Positions 1-10,980 of a DNA stretch of 64,000 nt are shown here, one piece after another. Made by a program: the position numbers and the translations under genes. The notes under the pieces are model-generated. The model was not told the origin of the DNA, made no database searches, and saw only the letters and a list, made by a program, of their open reading frames with translations. Origin of the DNA: Pictodentalium vernedei (lineage: Eukaryota; Mollusca; Scaphopoda; Dentaliida; Dentaliidae); contig CM062289.1 in NCBI GenBank assembly GCA_031216915.1, forward strand, positions 59,886,241 through 59,950,240, given 5' to 3'. Position 1 is the first letter of the stretch; each line of letters starts with the position of its first letter.

Positions 1-1040
1 TCTGTGTAACGAGAAGTCTCAATTTATAGCATCACATTGTATCAAAGGCGCGTCAAACTCTATCAAAAATGCCAACTAATAAAAGTTGGTGACTAAATTT
101 TGTATCTTGCTTGTAAATTTATAAGGCTTTTCTTCTTAAGCTAAAGATTAAACTTAACCCTTTGAATACGCAACACCTATTTTTCGGTCCAAGGCAGATT
201 TCATCCGATTTTTGTCTTATTATAGGAAATCTATACATGGGGCATTGATGATAAAATAATTACTGCTGTCTGCAGCAGTATTTTATCCTCCATGTATATT
301 GATATTGGAGTCAATCATCTCACTTTAAGTTTACACAAAGTCGATACTATTCCATGAAACGAGGATTCAAAGGGTTAAATCAGATCCAGTTTGAAATTAT
401 TCCATGGTTGGATTTGTGGGTAGATTAGAAATACACGTTTGTTTGTATATTGAGATTTAACGATACTTTCAACATCCGGGTCACACCATGCCGGATAGAT
501 ATACGGGTAGCTATACTCGGATAGACCCATCGAACAACTGTCAGACTCTCTCCAACTTCCTGACTCTGCACAAGCTGTGTTAGTAGCCGTCTACGTGAAG
601 TACGCCTTAATACACAGCCACACTCTTGTTTCGTGCGGACAATCCTTATTAAGTGTCTTGGCACAACACAGTATCCACTGGTTAGGGTCGAACTGTTGAT
701 TTTTCGATTTGAATTCCAGTGTTCTGACAAAAGAACCACTGCTCTCCCAATTTTATCAGATGGTATTTCGTATATCTTTTTCTTTTCAATTCCCAAAGAA
801 CCCCAGTGATTTCGAAACATCACATGCTTATATATACAGTTAGCCGAAATCTATATTCGGCTGACAGTCAAAGTGACCCCCTTTTCTGCCTTTAATTTTC
901 CTAATTCTAGCAGACAATAACCACTACATGACAAAAGAATAAAAATTCTATAATTTATTATTCTTTGTAGCAATTACTGGTCCATAATATAAAAAAACAT
1001 AGTAGGTAAAATACAACTGTTACACAGTTGGATAATATTA
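1..1040. other. no gene recognised
   Basis: AT-rich intron-like sequence upstream of the last SLC22 exon. The 132-codon minus-strand frame at 425-823 has no recognisable domain and no splice or promoter context. I see nothing else supportable here. Confidence 0.4.
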
Positions 1041-1176
1041 GTTATCCTTGTGTTTTCCAGGGCGTATGGGAATTTCTCCGGTTTGGGAACTCATACACCC
1101 TGAGGCAAACCCGAAGGGTGTATGAGTTCCCAAACCGGTGTAAATTTCCATACACCCTGGAAAGCACAAGGATAAC
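1041..1176. repeat. imperfect hairpin (fold-back repeat)
   Basis: About 61 bp at 1041-1101 are matched with a few mismatches by the reverse complement at 1114-1176, leaving a 12-base spacer. Several independent fold-backs of this type occur in the first 12 kb. It is probably a short non-autonomous DNA transposon or a snap-back insertion. Confidence 0.75.
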
Positions 1177-1471
1177 GGATTTATTTCCAAGAATTGTCGT
1201 GTACTTAATACTTTAACCTAAATTGTGGGAAAAAGTGACAGAAAATTTGTACTTTATAAGTTTCTCAATAAAACCAGACAAATATGGATGTGATTGGAAC
1301 TGGATTATTGAGCCAGTTCCAATGGCATCCATATCTGTAATATTTTATTACACATAAATATTACATTTCCTGATTTTTTTTTTGATCAAACATAACCGAG
1401 CAGAAGGTATGAATCAATAACTAAAAATGGGTACTTTTTTGGCCATATACCCTGCTATTGTGTATTCTTGT

Positions 1472-1770
1472 TTTTACACCGTGGTTCCTTGGGCAAGACA
1501 CTTCACCCCCATTGCCCATGTGGGGGCACGGTGACGCAGTGCACTAAGGCGTACTGCACGACGGTTGAGCACCTGTCTTCAACCAATGCTAACCCTGCTT
1601 GTGTGGAGTTAGTATGTTGAGGAGCGGACAGTTGCTCGCCGTTGCTCGGTGGTTCTCTTCGGGTACCCCGGCTTTTTCCACCCGTAAAACTGTCATGGTC
1701 ATGATTAGCCATTGTGCAGAAATATGTGACCTTAAAACACCAATAAATAAATAAATTTTACACCGTGGTT
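1472..1770 (+). mobile_element. 5'-truncated tRNA-derived SINE with 15-bp target duplication
   Basis: The body matches the complete SINE at 6001-6368 from its central domain to the AAATA-rich tail but lacks the tRNA-like head. A perfect 15-bp direct repeat (ttttacaccgtggtt) flanks it at 1472-1486 and 1756-1770, the mark of target-primed insertion. The element itself is 1487-1755. Confidence 0.85.
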
Positions 1771-2561
1771 AAAACAAAAGCTATTGTGGATTTCAAGTTA
1801 CATCGTACCTCTCAGCCAATCAAAATGCAGTATTTTGTTGCATTTGGAAATAAAAGCTAATATGGCATATACTGTGTTACTTAAATCTGTATTTGGGCTT
1901 AGGAGTCTCTCGCCCAAAATGAAATTAACGGACACCATATACCGTTAAAACTAGAAGTCCTGCTCGTCAGTTAATGTGCTTTTTACTGCAGAAGAATGAA
2001 GTCGGAAATAAACAAGAGCGTTTGTGCTGTGTATTGCAAAATCAGAGCTCAAAATAACTTTTTTTCTTTGCGTAGCAAAATGCTACACATTTCCAAAAAA
2101 TGAATAGCATTTTGTAAAAATTACATAGCTATTTTTGTGTACCAGAGTTATGTTATGCTGTTCTGTATTGAATTCTTCTAAGTAGATATAATAGTTTCCA
2201 TCCATCCCATTTCCAAATGATCTGCAACACGAAGCATTTACTTTGTTTTTCTTTAACTGAACTGCCTTTAAGGTTTGCATGGACTTGGATATTTTCAAAT
2301 GGCGTCTTGGTTGTTTAACAGAGTTCTCAAAATGGAAGTTGGGATTTTTAATTTGATGGGCTTGAAGTTATTTTTAATGGGCATTTTATGCAAAATGTTG
2401 TAAAAACAGGAAGAATTTAAACCAACAGAATTCATCTTACATATGAAGTTGCAAATGATGCTTGATGGAGAGTTAATCCGAGTTATGCCTGGAATGTTCC
2501 ACAATCAGACGTAAAGCATCAGTGAACTAGTTTTCAAATTTGCTTGCAAAATTTTCATTCA

Positions 2562-2630
2562 CATTTTGCGATACAAGATAATCAACTGCAGCCTAATAGG
2601 CTGCAGTTGATTATCTTGTATCGCAAAATG
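2562..2630. repeat. perfect 33-bp palindrome, 3-base loop
   Basis: Arms 2562-2594 and 2598-2630 are exact reverse complements separated by three bases. No coding frame goes with it. Confidence 0.9.
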
Positions 2631-2876
2631 CTATACATAATTGAACACTTGTAGCTTTTTGCAAGTTTTTCATAGCAAAAAGCGACGCGACACCGCTTAT
2701 TTTGAGCCCTGTGCAAAATGTTATGCGCTATTAGCGAGGTCGGTAGTAAAATCAGGAACTGAACAGATCAAAGAGAAGAAAAATATTGAGACTACAGTGT
2801 GTGGAGGGTGGATTACTAAATCGATGTGAGATAGATTTTTCAATTTGTAATTATTTACAATTTCTGAGGACAAAAC

Positions 2877-2963
2877 ACAAGAAACTCTTGCAAACTTCCA
2901 TCACTTGAAACACCGGGTTGGACGCGGTTGTCCATGTGATGAAAGTTTGCAAGAGTTTCTTGT
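2877..2963. repeat. 28-bp inverted repeat
   Basis: Arms 2877-2904 and 2936-2963 pair with one mismatch around a 31-base loop. It looks like a short fold-back MITE in the SLC22 intron. Confidence 0.8.
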
Positions 2964-3336
2964 TCTGTTATGAACAATTATAAATATTTTTGGAGTGAAG
3001 AAGAAATGGCGCTGCGATTCAGTTGTAATCCTCCCTCTTCATTTTTGTATGTGCAGTCGAATTGTTATATCTATTTGCCCAATTACATGTACATGTACCC
3101 TAGTAGAGGTGAGGAATGATGTAAACGATCTCGTTTTACTAGTATATAATTGTTCAGAGAATGGCAAACTGTTTTTCTGCACGAATTGAGTTACGCCAAT
3201 GGTGCAGTTTGACAGGGACAAAAGTGCACTTTCGCAGTGCGCTTTTACTTCAAAATAGTACACAATGCAGTCACATGACTTCTAGTTTCTAACATATATA
3301 CCATACTAGGTCACCGGTTAAGTAATAATAATAATT

Positions 3337-3538
3337 ACTAAATCACCCGCAGAGTGGAGAATCCACCCGAGGAATAATTGCAAATTTGTTGCAAAGCATA
3401 ACCAGCACCAGCAAAGTTTCAGCCAATGGACCTCCGGGTTAAACCATTGGTTGAAACATTGCTTATGTTTTGTTGTCCATATGTATGATAACTCCACTCC
3501 GCGTGCGATTTAGTTACAATCCACTGTACACGTACTGT
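3337..3538. mobile_element. MITE of the 47-bp-TIR family (degenerate left end)
   Basis: Inner inverted ends at 3337-3359 and 3492-3514 (actaaatcacccgcagagtg and its complement) match those of the copy at 29466-29724, and the homology continues to 3538 on the right. The centre carries the same ccaatggacctccgggtt motif found at 8845 and 29577. It lies just upstream of the last SLC22 exon. Confidence 0.75.
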
Positions 3539-3610
3539 AGGTCACTATTTATGTAATGATAATTATATGCAAAGTTTAATGCAGAACTTGTGTTTTATTT
3601 TCTACCACAG

Positions 3611-3811
3611 GATTTGCTAAACGGAAGCCTGTTGTATTTGGTTATTGCCGTAACGTCATTCGTATCATCTGGTCTCATATGGCTTCTACCTGAAACTAGA
3701 AAAAGTGGTATACCAGATACGATCGAACGTCTTGACGCTAAACATCACATGCGTCAGAAGTCATATGCGATGAAAGAAACTAAAGAAATGGAAGCAATGA
3801 ACAAGATGTGA
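3611..3811 (+). CDS. SLC22-type organic ion transporter, last coding exon (gene 1)
   Basis: This is the C-terminal exon of a major-facilitator transporter of the SLC22 family, which moves organic cations or anions across the plasma membrane. A pyrimidine-rich tract and CAG acceptor end at 3610 and the frame opens with DLLNGSLLYLVIAV. What is seen is the last membrane helix (SLLYLVIAVTSFVSSGLIWL), then the family signature LPETR..GIPDTIE, then a charged 30-residue cytosolic tail ending in TGA at 3809-3811. Family knowledge places LPETKG-like signatures right after helix 12. The upstream exons lie left of the window. An AATAAA at 3877 follows the stop. A second SLC22 gene in the same orientation starts at 28969, so this is one end of a tandem gene pair. 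The exact substrate cannot be told from this piece. Confidence 0.85.
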   Translation, partial: DLLNGSLLYLVIAVTSFVSSGLIWLLPETRKSGIPDTIERLDAKHHMRQKSYAMKETKEMEAMNKM

Positions 3812-3876
3812 GAAACGTAGCTCCCAACCTGTTGAAGTAATGAGTAAATGGTGCATTCATTGTTTGTTCAAATATA

Positions 3877-3882
3877 AATAAA
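3877..3882 (+). terminator. polyadenylation signal AATAAA of SLC22 gene 1
   Basis: A canonical AATAAA lies 66 bases after the TGA of the last SLC22 exon, at the expected place for a short 3' UTR. Confidence 0.55.
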
Positions 3883-3899
3883 TTCAATACCGCAGGTGA

Positions 3900-5183
3900 T
3901 AAAAACGTTTCGCTTTATGTTTGTCTGTTGTAGTAGTGATTGAACCAACTATGGGGTACATCCTCTTTGGTCATACCAGAATGGTACCCTAAACAGTAAC
4001 CCTTAAAATTTCTGCAACTGTTTCACCCCACCACAATAGGTTCACATGGTTTTTACCACAGTTGTGTCATTCAGAAAATAGTTTTCGTTCTTGGCTTATT
4101 ACTACCGGTCGATTTTCGCGGTAATGTAAACCCAAGACTCCTTGAGGGAATGATTCCAAATATTTGCAAGGACGAACACACAACATCCAAGCTGTCGGGC
4201 CACCAGTCGCATTCTGTACTGTTCTACGCAGTTATGGCCTGGAACCCGTCTAGCCAAAATCTAGATTCAATCGTCTAGAATATTTCAGTTGGATGAAAAA
4301 AGCGAATTAAGGTTAACATTTTCCCACCAAATGATGTATTCCGGACGATTGAATCTGAAATAAATGATAACGATTCAGTTTCTGTGAATCAAAATACAAA
4401 TATTGCTCAATCAAAATGTGGTTTGATCGACATTCTGATGACATAACAATCAGAGATGAACACTCACCACAGCCGTAGTGTTAGTATTACGCAGGATAGT
4501 TGCACAAATTATCTTAATATATTGATGTTTTCAAGGGAAGTTTAATACTGATTGATTGGAATAACTATAACTGCGACAGGGCAGAATACCTGAATATTTT
4601 TTTACGGATAAAATTACATCAACGGTCGGCTGTGCGTAAATTTTCACAAAACGTGTACAAAAACAAACCGCCGATAACAGGGTCGAATTCCGGACAGAAT
4701 TAGACTTGTGATCTGAGAGCTTGAAGAAACTCGGGAGTTTTACCTTGGGAAAAATTACGCATGACAACCAAAATGACAATCAATCAGTAGAATATATAAC
4801 TTTATGGTTCTCACACAACGATGGGCTTAAGCATAGTACGTGACACAAAACGACATGACCGCCCAACACTTTGCACGTATAACCACGTTATGACACTTAG
4901 TTAAGCAGAAAAGGGGCGTTCACATTCGTATGATGGCAAGTTTTGTGAACGACATTTAATAGCAACACACTATAAATCCACTGCACGCCCCAAAATAAGG
5001 AATTCAACATATCAACCAGAAGTAATATGTATTAATGTTTACAGTGTAGAAGTGTTCTTGGAATCGATGGTGTATTTAGGAGAACACGGAAATAAAATTA
5101 TAGACACATTTGTCAACAGCGTTCTCATTTCGGAAGCCTTTATAGTAATTATTTATAAACTTCGATTCCAAATTGTTTTTTTT
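3900..5183. other. intergenic, no gene recognised
   Basis: Sequence between SLC22 gene 1 and the first piggyBac-like MITE. Open frames are short and lack domains. Nothing supportable was found. Confidence 0.4.
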
Positions 5184-5410
5184 TTAACCCTTTTCCCAAC
5201 GAATCGCCCGCATCCGCCCGCGTAATATTCAAAATTCAGCAGTTGAAAAAATATTATTTTTCAAAAAATTTCAACAAAACCATATCATGCGACGAGCTCG
5301 TTCCTACGAGGGGTTACATGATCTGGTTTTGTTGAAAGTTTTTGAAAAATTTAAAAAATGATATTTAAAATAATAAATTTTGATATCGTCTGCGTTGGGT
5401 AAAGGGTTAA
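5184..5410. mobile_element. piggyBac-like MITE, copy 1
   Basis: TTAA at 5184-5187 and 5407-5410 flank a 219-bp palindromic element beginning CCCTTTTCCCAACG and ending CGTTGGGTAAAGGG. The centre holds the shared motif around gacgagctcgttcctacgag. TTAA target duplication with CCC ends is typical of the piggyBac superfamily. No transposase is present. Confidence 0.85.
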
Positions 5411-5412
5411 CA

Positions 5413-5855
5413 AACATATCGTCGCCTGAGTCCTAGAATGTTCTATGTCCCATAGGGGACAGAGTACTCCCATAGAGGACAGAGTACTCCCATAGGGGAC
5501 AGAATACTCCCATAGAGGACAGAGTACTCCCATAGAGGACATAGTACTCCCATAGGGGACAGAGTACTCCCATAGAGGACAGAGAACTCCCATAGAGGAC
5601 AGAGTACTCCCACAAAGGACAGAGTACTCCCATAGAGGACATAGTACTCCCATAGGGGACAAAATACTCCCATAGAGGACAGAGTACTCCCATAGGGGAC
5701 AGAGTACTCCCATAGAGGACAGAATACTCCCATAGAGGACAGATTACTCCCATAGAGGACAGAGTACTCCTATAGGGGACAGAATACTCCCATAGAGGAC
5801 AGAGTACTCCCATAGGGGGACATAGAACATTCTAGCACTCAGACGACGATATGTT
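5413..5855. repeat. 20-bp minisatellite enclosed in 36-bp inverted repeats
   Basis: Eighteen complete 20-bp units (consensus agagtactcccatagaggac) plus a partial one fill 5451-5820. They are enclosed by 36-bp inverted ends at 5413-5448 and 5820-5855 with three or so mismatches. The ends resemble the ctgagttccaatgtgttcta motif in the 500-bp repeat family at 12.2, 35.2 and 36.0 kb. Because 20 is not a multiple of 3, all three minus-strand frames stay open, giving spurious repetitive ORFs. Confidence 0.9.
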
Positions 5856-5989
5856 AAGATCATATTCAGAAATAAAACGTTTTAGTGCTGTCTCTCACTC
5901 CCTGCGCTGCGATAATTCATCTTTCTGCCGGTGGAAGTGTATTTCCCGCAACTGAAATTTAAGCCTTAATAACCGAACGTGTCTTGGTC

Positions 5990-6379
5990 AATTGATTTAA
6001 GGAGGCGCGGTGGCTCAGTAGGTAGAGGTGCAGGCTGCAAGCCGAGAGGTCCTCGGTTCGAATCCCACCTGCTGTAAACGCGTTGTGTCCTTGGGCAAGA
6101 CACTTCACTCCCATTGCCCACATGGGGGCACGGTGACGCTGTGTACTAAGGCGTACTGCACGTCGAGATGGTGCACTTGTCTTCAGCCAATGCTAACCCT
6201 GCCTGCGTGGAGTTAGTATGTTGGGGAGCTGAGAGGTGCTCGCCGTTGGTCGGTGGTTCTCTCCGGGTACTCCGGCTTCCTCCACCCGTAAAACTGTCGT
6301 GGTCATGATTAGCCATTGTGCAGACATATATGACCTTAAACATCAATAAATAAATAAATAATAAATATAATTGATTTAA
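5990..6379 (+). mobile_element. full-length tRNA-derived SINE
   Basis: The head (from 6001) has an A box (TGGCTCAGTAGG, about 6010) and a B box (GGTTCGAATCC, about 6054), the internal RNA polymerase III promoter of a tRNA-like sequence. A central region with ccttgggcaagacacttcac and ctccgggtactccggcttcc follows, then an AATAAATA tail. An 11-bp direct repeat (aattgatttaa) lies at 5990-6000 and 6369-6379. It is the only copy here with an intact head and is the reference for those at 1.5, 10.5 and 50.4 kb. Confidence 0.9.
6007..6065 (+). promoter_or_regulatory. RNA polymerase III internal promoter (A and B boxes) of the SINE
   Basis: TGGCTCAGTAGG and GGTTCGAATCC match the A- and B-box consensus with tRNA-like spacing. 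The surrounding sequence continues directly into SINE body, so this is not a functional tRNA gene. Confidence 0.8.
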
Positions 6380-7080
6380 ACTTTTCCGCTTGTAAGTTTT
6401 TTTTGTGAATTTTTCATCAAATAAAGTGATTGCCATTTTGCTAGATCTGGAGAAAACATTTTTTTAATGTATTCAGCAGAAAATGAGTTAGAAGCTCAGT
6501 CCTTATTCATCACATGCAATGACTCTTGGTAAGTCAAAGGCACATTCGTAGAAGTGGGGAAGACGTTTCTGGAACTGTGCAACAGAACGACAGATATTGG
6601 TAAGTTATCATGTGGTTTTGTCCACTTGCCTCCGGAGTATCTTTTGCAACCTACAAACTGCCATTGCGACGAGATGGGCATGTTCTATGGAGGAGGTGAA
6701 TCAGTGAGAATTGTCTCGTTACTCATTAAGAACTTTAGGATTGAGTCTGTGACGACTGCGTGGCAACTCTGCGTGTGGGGAGTTGGCTACGAGGAAACGC
6801 ACCCTCGCCCCATCATCTTTTGCAACAACATTTCTGTGAGAAAAGTTTTCATTGTATTCAGACATATAATAAACGCGTCAAAATGAGGTGAATCGGTATA
6901 GTGCGGTCGGAATGGACAAGCCTGGTATTTTCAGGAGAGCGATTTATTCGCTCACCAACTGCTCGCCTTACAAAAATTAAAGAGGGCGAAAAGTAGCCCG
7001 CCTGGCCTTAGAAAAGAATGATTACCAAAATAGCCTATTCCTGAAACCCACATATTTTCAGATCTCTGCTGTATTAGTCT

Positions 7081-7161
7081 GTAAGACGGCCACACTTCCC
7101 CTCCCACACCCGGGCCTTGTCGGGGCCTGGAGGTGTGGGAGGGGCAGTGTAGCCGTCTCAC
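7081..7161. repeat. GC-rich imperfect hairpin
   Basis: gtaagacggccacacttccc... at 7081-7116 is mirrored at about 7124-7161 by ggaggtgtgggaggggcagt and so on. It forms a stem with several mismatches and a small loop. No gene is attached. Confidence 0.7.
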
Positions 7162-7380
7162 AGAGACTACCTTGTTAGCAGCAACAAATAAAATGTACAA
7201 AACCCACAAGGCAGAATTCATTAACAGAAAAACTTCATTTTGACTCTTTTAGCTTTTGTAAGGTTGATTTCAGGAGATCTAATCGCTCCCCTAGGCCATG
7301 AGAAGGGATCGATTTTTAGCCCTCCTGCATTTTTAAGAATGCCAGGCTTGAATGTATCTATACCTCCATTGACACCGTTA

Positions 7381-7616
7381 TTAACCCTTTACCCAACGCA
7401 GACGATATCAAAATTTATTATTTTAAATATAATTTTTTTAAATTTTTCAAAAAGTTTCAACAAAACCATATCATGTGACCCCCTCATTGGAATGAGCTCA
7501 TTGAGCTCATTCCAATGAGGGGTGACATGATATGGTTTTGTTTAAATATTTTGAAAAACTGCTCAATTTGCATATTACGCGGGCGGATGTGGCCAATTCG
7601 TTAGGTAAAGGGTTAA
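7381..7616. mobile_element. piggyBac-like MITE, copy 2
   Basis: Perfect TTAA duplications at 7381-7384 and 7613-7616 bracket a 228-bp fold-back element starting CCCTTTACCCAACG and ending CGTTAGGTAAAGGG. The centre has a perfect palindrome around gagctcattgagctc. It is the best preserved copy of the subfamily with the motif tttcaacaaaaccatatcat. Confidence 0.9.
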
Positions 7617-8170
7617 ATAAAGGTTTATAACGTTTTCGATACCAAATCTTCAGGGAACAGTCCCGGTACGACTTTGTGCCCTTTCCACTCAGATAACCCG
7701 GACAAAATTTGCCAATAAAGTATTTTTGTGCTGCATCTTCAATCCTTTCAACTATACCTGCGGTAAACATGTGTTACCCACTGCATCTTGCCATTACTCG
7801 ACCAAAAGCCAAGATGGTTCCTCCACTCTTTGCCCATTGTGTAACGTAAGGCGGGCAACCATTCAGAACCTGAGCTAAGAGTAATTACTTGCTGTAAATG
7901 TTCGATTATGTTTTGCTGTTTTTCATTAATCTATTCTTTTAAAAAAATATTGAATGTTTGAAGCTTTTTCCCTTCGGGGAGTTCTTCGGGCATCCTTGCT
8001 CTCTGTTTGAAATTTCTTAATCAAATACCAAACCCCCGAAAAATGTCACGAGAACGAAAACTACAGGCTAAGTGAAATTTGCAAAGTTCACTGTGTTTGT
8101 CATCGTGCATGGTTTCAATGTAATAGCCCATCAGAGATTTTACAATGGGTGCATTTAAATTTATTTTTAT

Positions 8171-8406
8171 TTAAACCATGTTTCTCTTCACGGCCATCCT
8201 CCCGGCACGTGAGAGTGCAATAGCTTCTCTCAAGGATGGAAGATTTTCCCTCACGAACATGTCTTCAACTGTTACCGGATTATTATTCAGTGACTTGAAA
8301 CACAGATATAGTCTTCCCAATTCCCTCATCTCAGGCATTACCGTTTTCCTGATTTCGTCCTTTGGCATGTCTCGTGCTTTCTTACATTGTAATGCATATA
8401 ACCAAC
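8171..8406 (-). CDS. exon-like conserved coding segment (unknown protein)
   Basis: The minus strand is open from a CAG acceptor (exon start 8406) through GWLYALQCKKARDMPKDEIR to a stop at 8171. It contains TVMPEMRELGRLYLCF and VTVEDMFVRENLPSLREAI. The regular alternation of hydrophobic and charged residues and the good acceptor argue for real or recently real coding sequence. I do not recognise the family with certainty. It lies downstream, in the same orientation, of a zinc-finger exon at 9042-9164, but the splice phases of the two do not match directly, so an exon is missing or this is a relic. It may derive from a transposon-encoded protein. Confidence 0.4.
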
Positions 8407-8697
8407 CTGTTTGACAATTGAGTCTTCCCTCCTCGGGTTCCCAACTTCACTGTCTCTGAATTTGTTTAAAATTCCATCTTAAATTGAGGATATTTATGGA
8501 TAAGATTGAGATTAGATGCAAGAAGTTTGGTTTTCAGTGGAATTGGTGTTAGATTAATGCACTGTTTATAGTGTTTGTAAATGTTTCTGATAAAAATACA
8601 TTTGTGAAAATGTGAGCACATTCTTAAACTGTCATTTGTTTTTGGTTGCTGCTCTCGCATCATCGACAAATTACCAGAAATTGCTTGAATGTTATAC

Positions 8698-9008
8698 AGT
8701 TAAAACTAGAAGTCCTGTCCTGAAGTGTGTGCTTATCTAGGCTTAATTTCGCGTAGGAATTGCGCGCAATTGCCATATCGAGTGGCATCCAAAGCACGGC
8801 AGGTTCTCCTGGTTACTGTAGCAAACACAGACAATGTGTCTGCCAATGGACCTCCGGGTTACCCGGAGGTCCATTGACTGAAACATTGTATGTGCACAGG
8901 TCATATGTTCAGAATCTGATAGCCCTACTATGGTCCTAAAGCGTAGATTAACGCGTAGACCGACGTGCTATTTGTGCTCATTCATGACAGGACTTCTAAT
9001 TTTAATAG
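8698..9008. mobile_element. MITE with inverted ends taaaactagaagtcctgtc
   Basis: ttaaaactagaagtcctgtc at about 8700 is matched by gacaggacttctaattttaa at about 8986. The interior holds a perfect palindrome, ccaatggacctccgggttac and its complement, shared with the MITEs at 3337 and 29466. A partial relative with ttaaaactagaagtcctgct lies near 1946. Confidence 0.75.
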
Positions 9009-9041
9009 TATTCATAAATTAAATGTCCTCTTTTTTCTTAC

Positions 9042-9164
9042 AAAAACCGATTTCGGTTTTGAAAGTGATAATGTTACAGCCTCTTTGTGCATTCGAAAGA
9101 TATGTCCTTTCAGTTTTCCACCTTTTGCAATTTTCTTACAGTAAGGGCAAAATCGATCAGGTTT
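9042..9164 (-). CDS. C2H2-like zinc-finger exon
   Basis: On the minus strand a polypyrimidine/CAG acceptor precedes the exon start at 9164 and a GTAAGA donor follows its end at 9042, giving a 123-bp phase-0 exon. It encodes KPDRFCPYCKKIAKGGKLKG followed by HIFRMH, a C-x2-C-x12-H-x4-H zinc finger (first Cys of CPYC to final His of HIFRMH). Both splice sites are consistent, so I read it as an exon of a minus-strand gene or gene relic. The segment at 8171-8406 may be another exon of the same gene. Function unknown. Confidence 0.45.
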
Positions 9165-9309
9165 CTGAAATATAAAACTCACTTTCTGAAAAAAAATTGG
9201 ATTCAAAAACTCAAAAGAACCACGATACCTCCAGTATGGATCAACAAATAAAAACCGCCATGAATAAATCTTGACTTGTGAATTTCTTTTGAAAAACAAA
9301 CACGTCATA

Positions 9310-10480
9310 ATACAGGGTAATGGAACAAGGTTTACACAGAGAAAGCAAAATTTACGTTCGCCGTCCTTAGAAAACCAGGGAATATATTAAACCCTACTTC
9401 CAAGATCCAAAATGGGAATTTTTAACACTGAAGTTCAGTAATCATTTTGAAGTCACAACACACTTTGGATAAAATACCGACTTGTTGATTACATTGACAG
9501 CCACGGTAATATTTAATCATGTTATGAGAACTTCACCTTTTCCTTTCTGACTCAGGATATCGATAAGTCTCTGTTCTGTGGAGTTTCACTGTCCTAATCC
9601 AAAGCATTGTTAACTAAGAGTTCCAACAATAATATTGAAGTTCAATGTGACCTTGAACTCCGTGCCTTAAATTGATAGGGTTCCACTTAACCACCCCCTC
9701 CCAACCCTACACACTGTTTGTGATCACGTGTCAAGGCCAAACAGGTTTAAGTTATAATCTGAAAACTGTCGCAGGTTTGATCATGTGACCTTGCGCTTAG
9801 GCTCCTAAACTGAAAGTGTTTTTATTGTAACTTCGGCTATATACTTTGGAAGTTTCGTGATCCTATGCTAAAGTTTTTAGACGTTGGAAACCATTTTAAA
9901 GTTTAAGCGCCATGTGACCTTGACCTTCAACCTGATCCATAAATCAGCAGGTTTCGTCCTTGACCAAGGTCTTGTACATGTAAACGTACATGTATTAGGC
10001 CAAGGGTTTGAGTAAGGTCTGATCATTAAAATGCCATCAATGACTTAGAGTTGGCCTAAATGACTTTGACACTAGGACTAGGATATTCACTTTTAGTATT
10101 CATATTCAGTCCTTTCTGACACAATTTTGATGAATTTGAATGTATACATTGAACTCGCATAGGCAGTCATGAATGTATTCAATATTCTTTTAAAGTGTTT
10201 TCTTTCTTGATTTGAATGGAAGCTCTCAATTGTAAGACCTGGACTCAAACTGGGTCTTTTTGCAACAAGACTCGTGAAGCAGTCTGTAAAATGTTATTTT
10301 GTGTGAGCAATCAATGTCCCTGATAACATTTGCTGCTGATTCAGAATTTGGTTGAAAATAATTTCTAGTCCATGGATTTCAGATACAAGGTCATATGTCC
10401 TGTCAAAACCATTCTTTGTTTTCATTTTAAACAACACCTGTATGTATCTTAATTATCTCACCAATATGTATCCGACTTGT
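9310..10480. other. no gene; scattered TGACCTTGA-type motifs
   Basis: No coding frame is supported. tgaccttgaac (about 9650), tgtgaccttgcgc (about 9785) and tgtgaccttgaccttcaacc (about 9915) recur roughly 130 bp apart, suggesting remains of a degenerate repeat. Confidence 0.4.
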
Positions 10481-10980
10481 TATGTAACAGAGGCAGATAG
10501 GGGCATGGTGGCGTTCTGTGCGAAGGCGTACTGCACGTCGATGGTGCACTTGTGTTCAACCAATGGTAAACCAGCGCGTGTAGAGTTAGTATGTTGGGGA
10601 GCTGGCAGTTGCTCGCCGTTGCTCGGTGGTTCTCTCCGGGTACTCCGGCTTCCTCCACCAGTAAAACTGTCGTGGTCATAATTAGCCATTGTGCAAAAAT
10701 ATGTGACCTTAGCCCTTTACCCAACGTAAAGGCCAAAACCGGCCAGCACTATTCTCAAAAATCGCCAGTTAATTTTGATTATTTTTTCATTTTTTGTCTC
10801 AAAAACACAGGTTATGGCCCCCTCATTGGAACGAGCTCGTTCTAATGAGGGGTCATAACCTATATTTTTGAGACAAAAAATGAAAACAAATAGTTGTTCA
10901 AGAATTTTTTTTGCAAGTGTCGTCTGCTTTTCATGTTAGGTAAAGGGTTAAACACCAATCAATAAATACTACTAAATATA
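10480..10980 (+). mobile_element. SINE copy interrupted by a piggyBac-like MITE
   Basis: SINE body sequence runs from about 10497 to 10711. Its tail (aacaccaatcaataaat) resumes at 10950, after a 235-bp MITE. The head is replaced by a short fragment. The nested order shows the SINE is older than the MITE. Confidence 0.85.
10709..10951. mobile_element. piggyBac-like MITE, copy 3 (inside a SINE)
   Basis: The element is 10713-10947, starting CCCTTTACCCAACG and ending GTTAGGTAAAGGG. TTAA is on the right (10948-10951) and a one-base variant TTAG on the left. The hairpin centre ggaacgagctcgttctaatg belongs to the gtctcaaaaacayaggttat subfamily. Confidence 0.9.

Noticed and set aside
5351-5813. Three overlapping repetitive minus-strand ORFs of 96-126 codons (MGVLCPLWEYS-like)
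   Set aside because: They are the three frames of a 20-bp minisatellite; the unit length is not a multiple of three and no start, splice or promoter context supports translation.
5413-5855. CRISPR-like array
   Set aside because: Units are contiguous 20-bp repeats without unique spacers, in animal DNA.
6007-6075. Functional tRNA gene
   Set aside because: A and B boxes are present but the sequence runs straight into SINE body with an AAATA tail and target duplication; no proper acceptor stem closes.
6554-6886. 110-codon plus-strand ORF
   Set aside because: No recognisable domain, and an opposing ORF covers part of it; no splice or promoter support.
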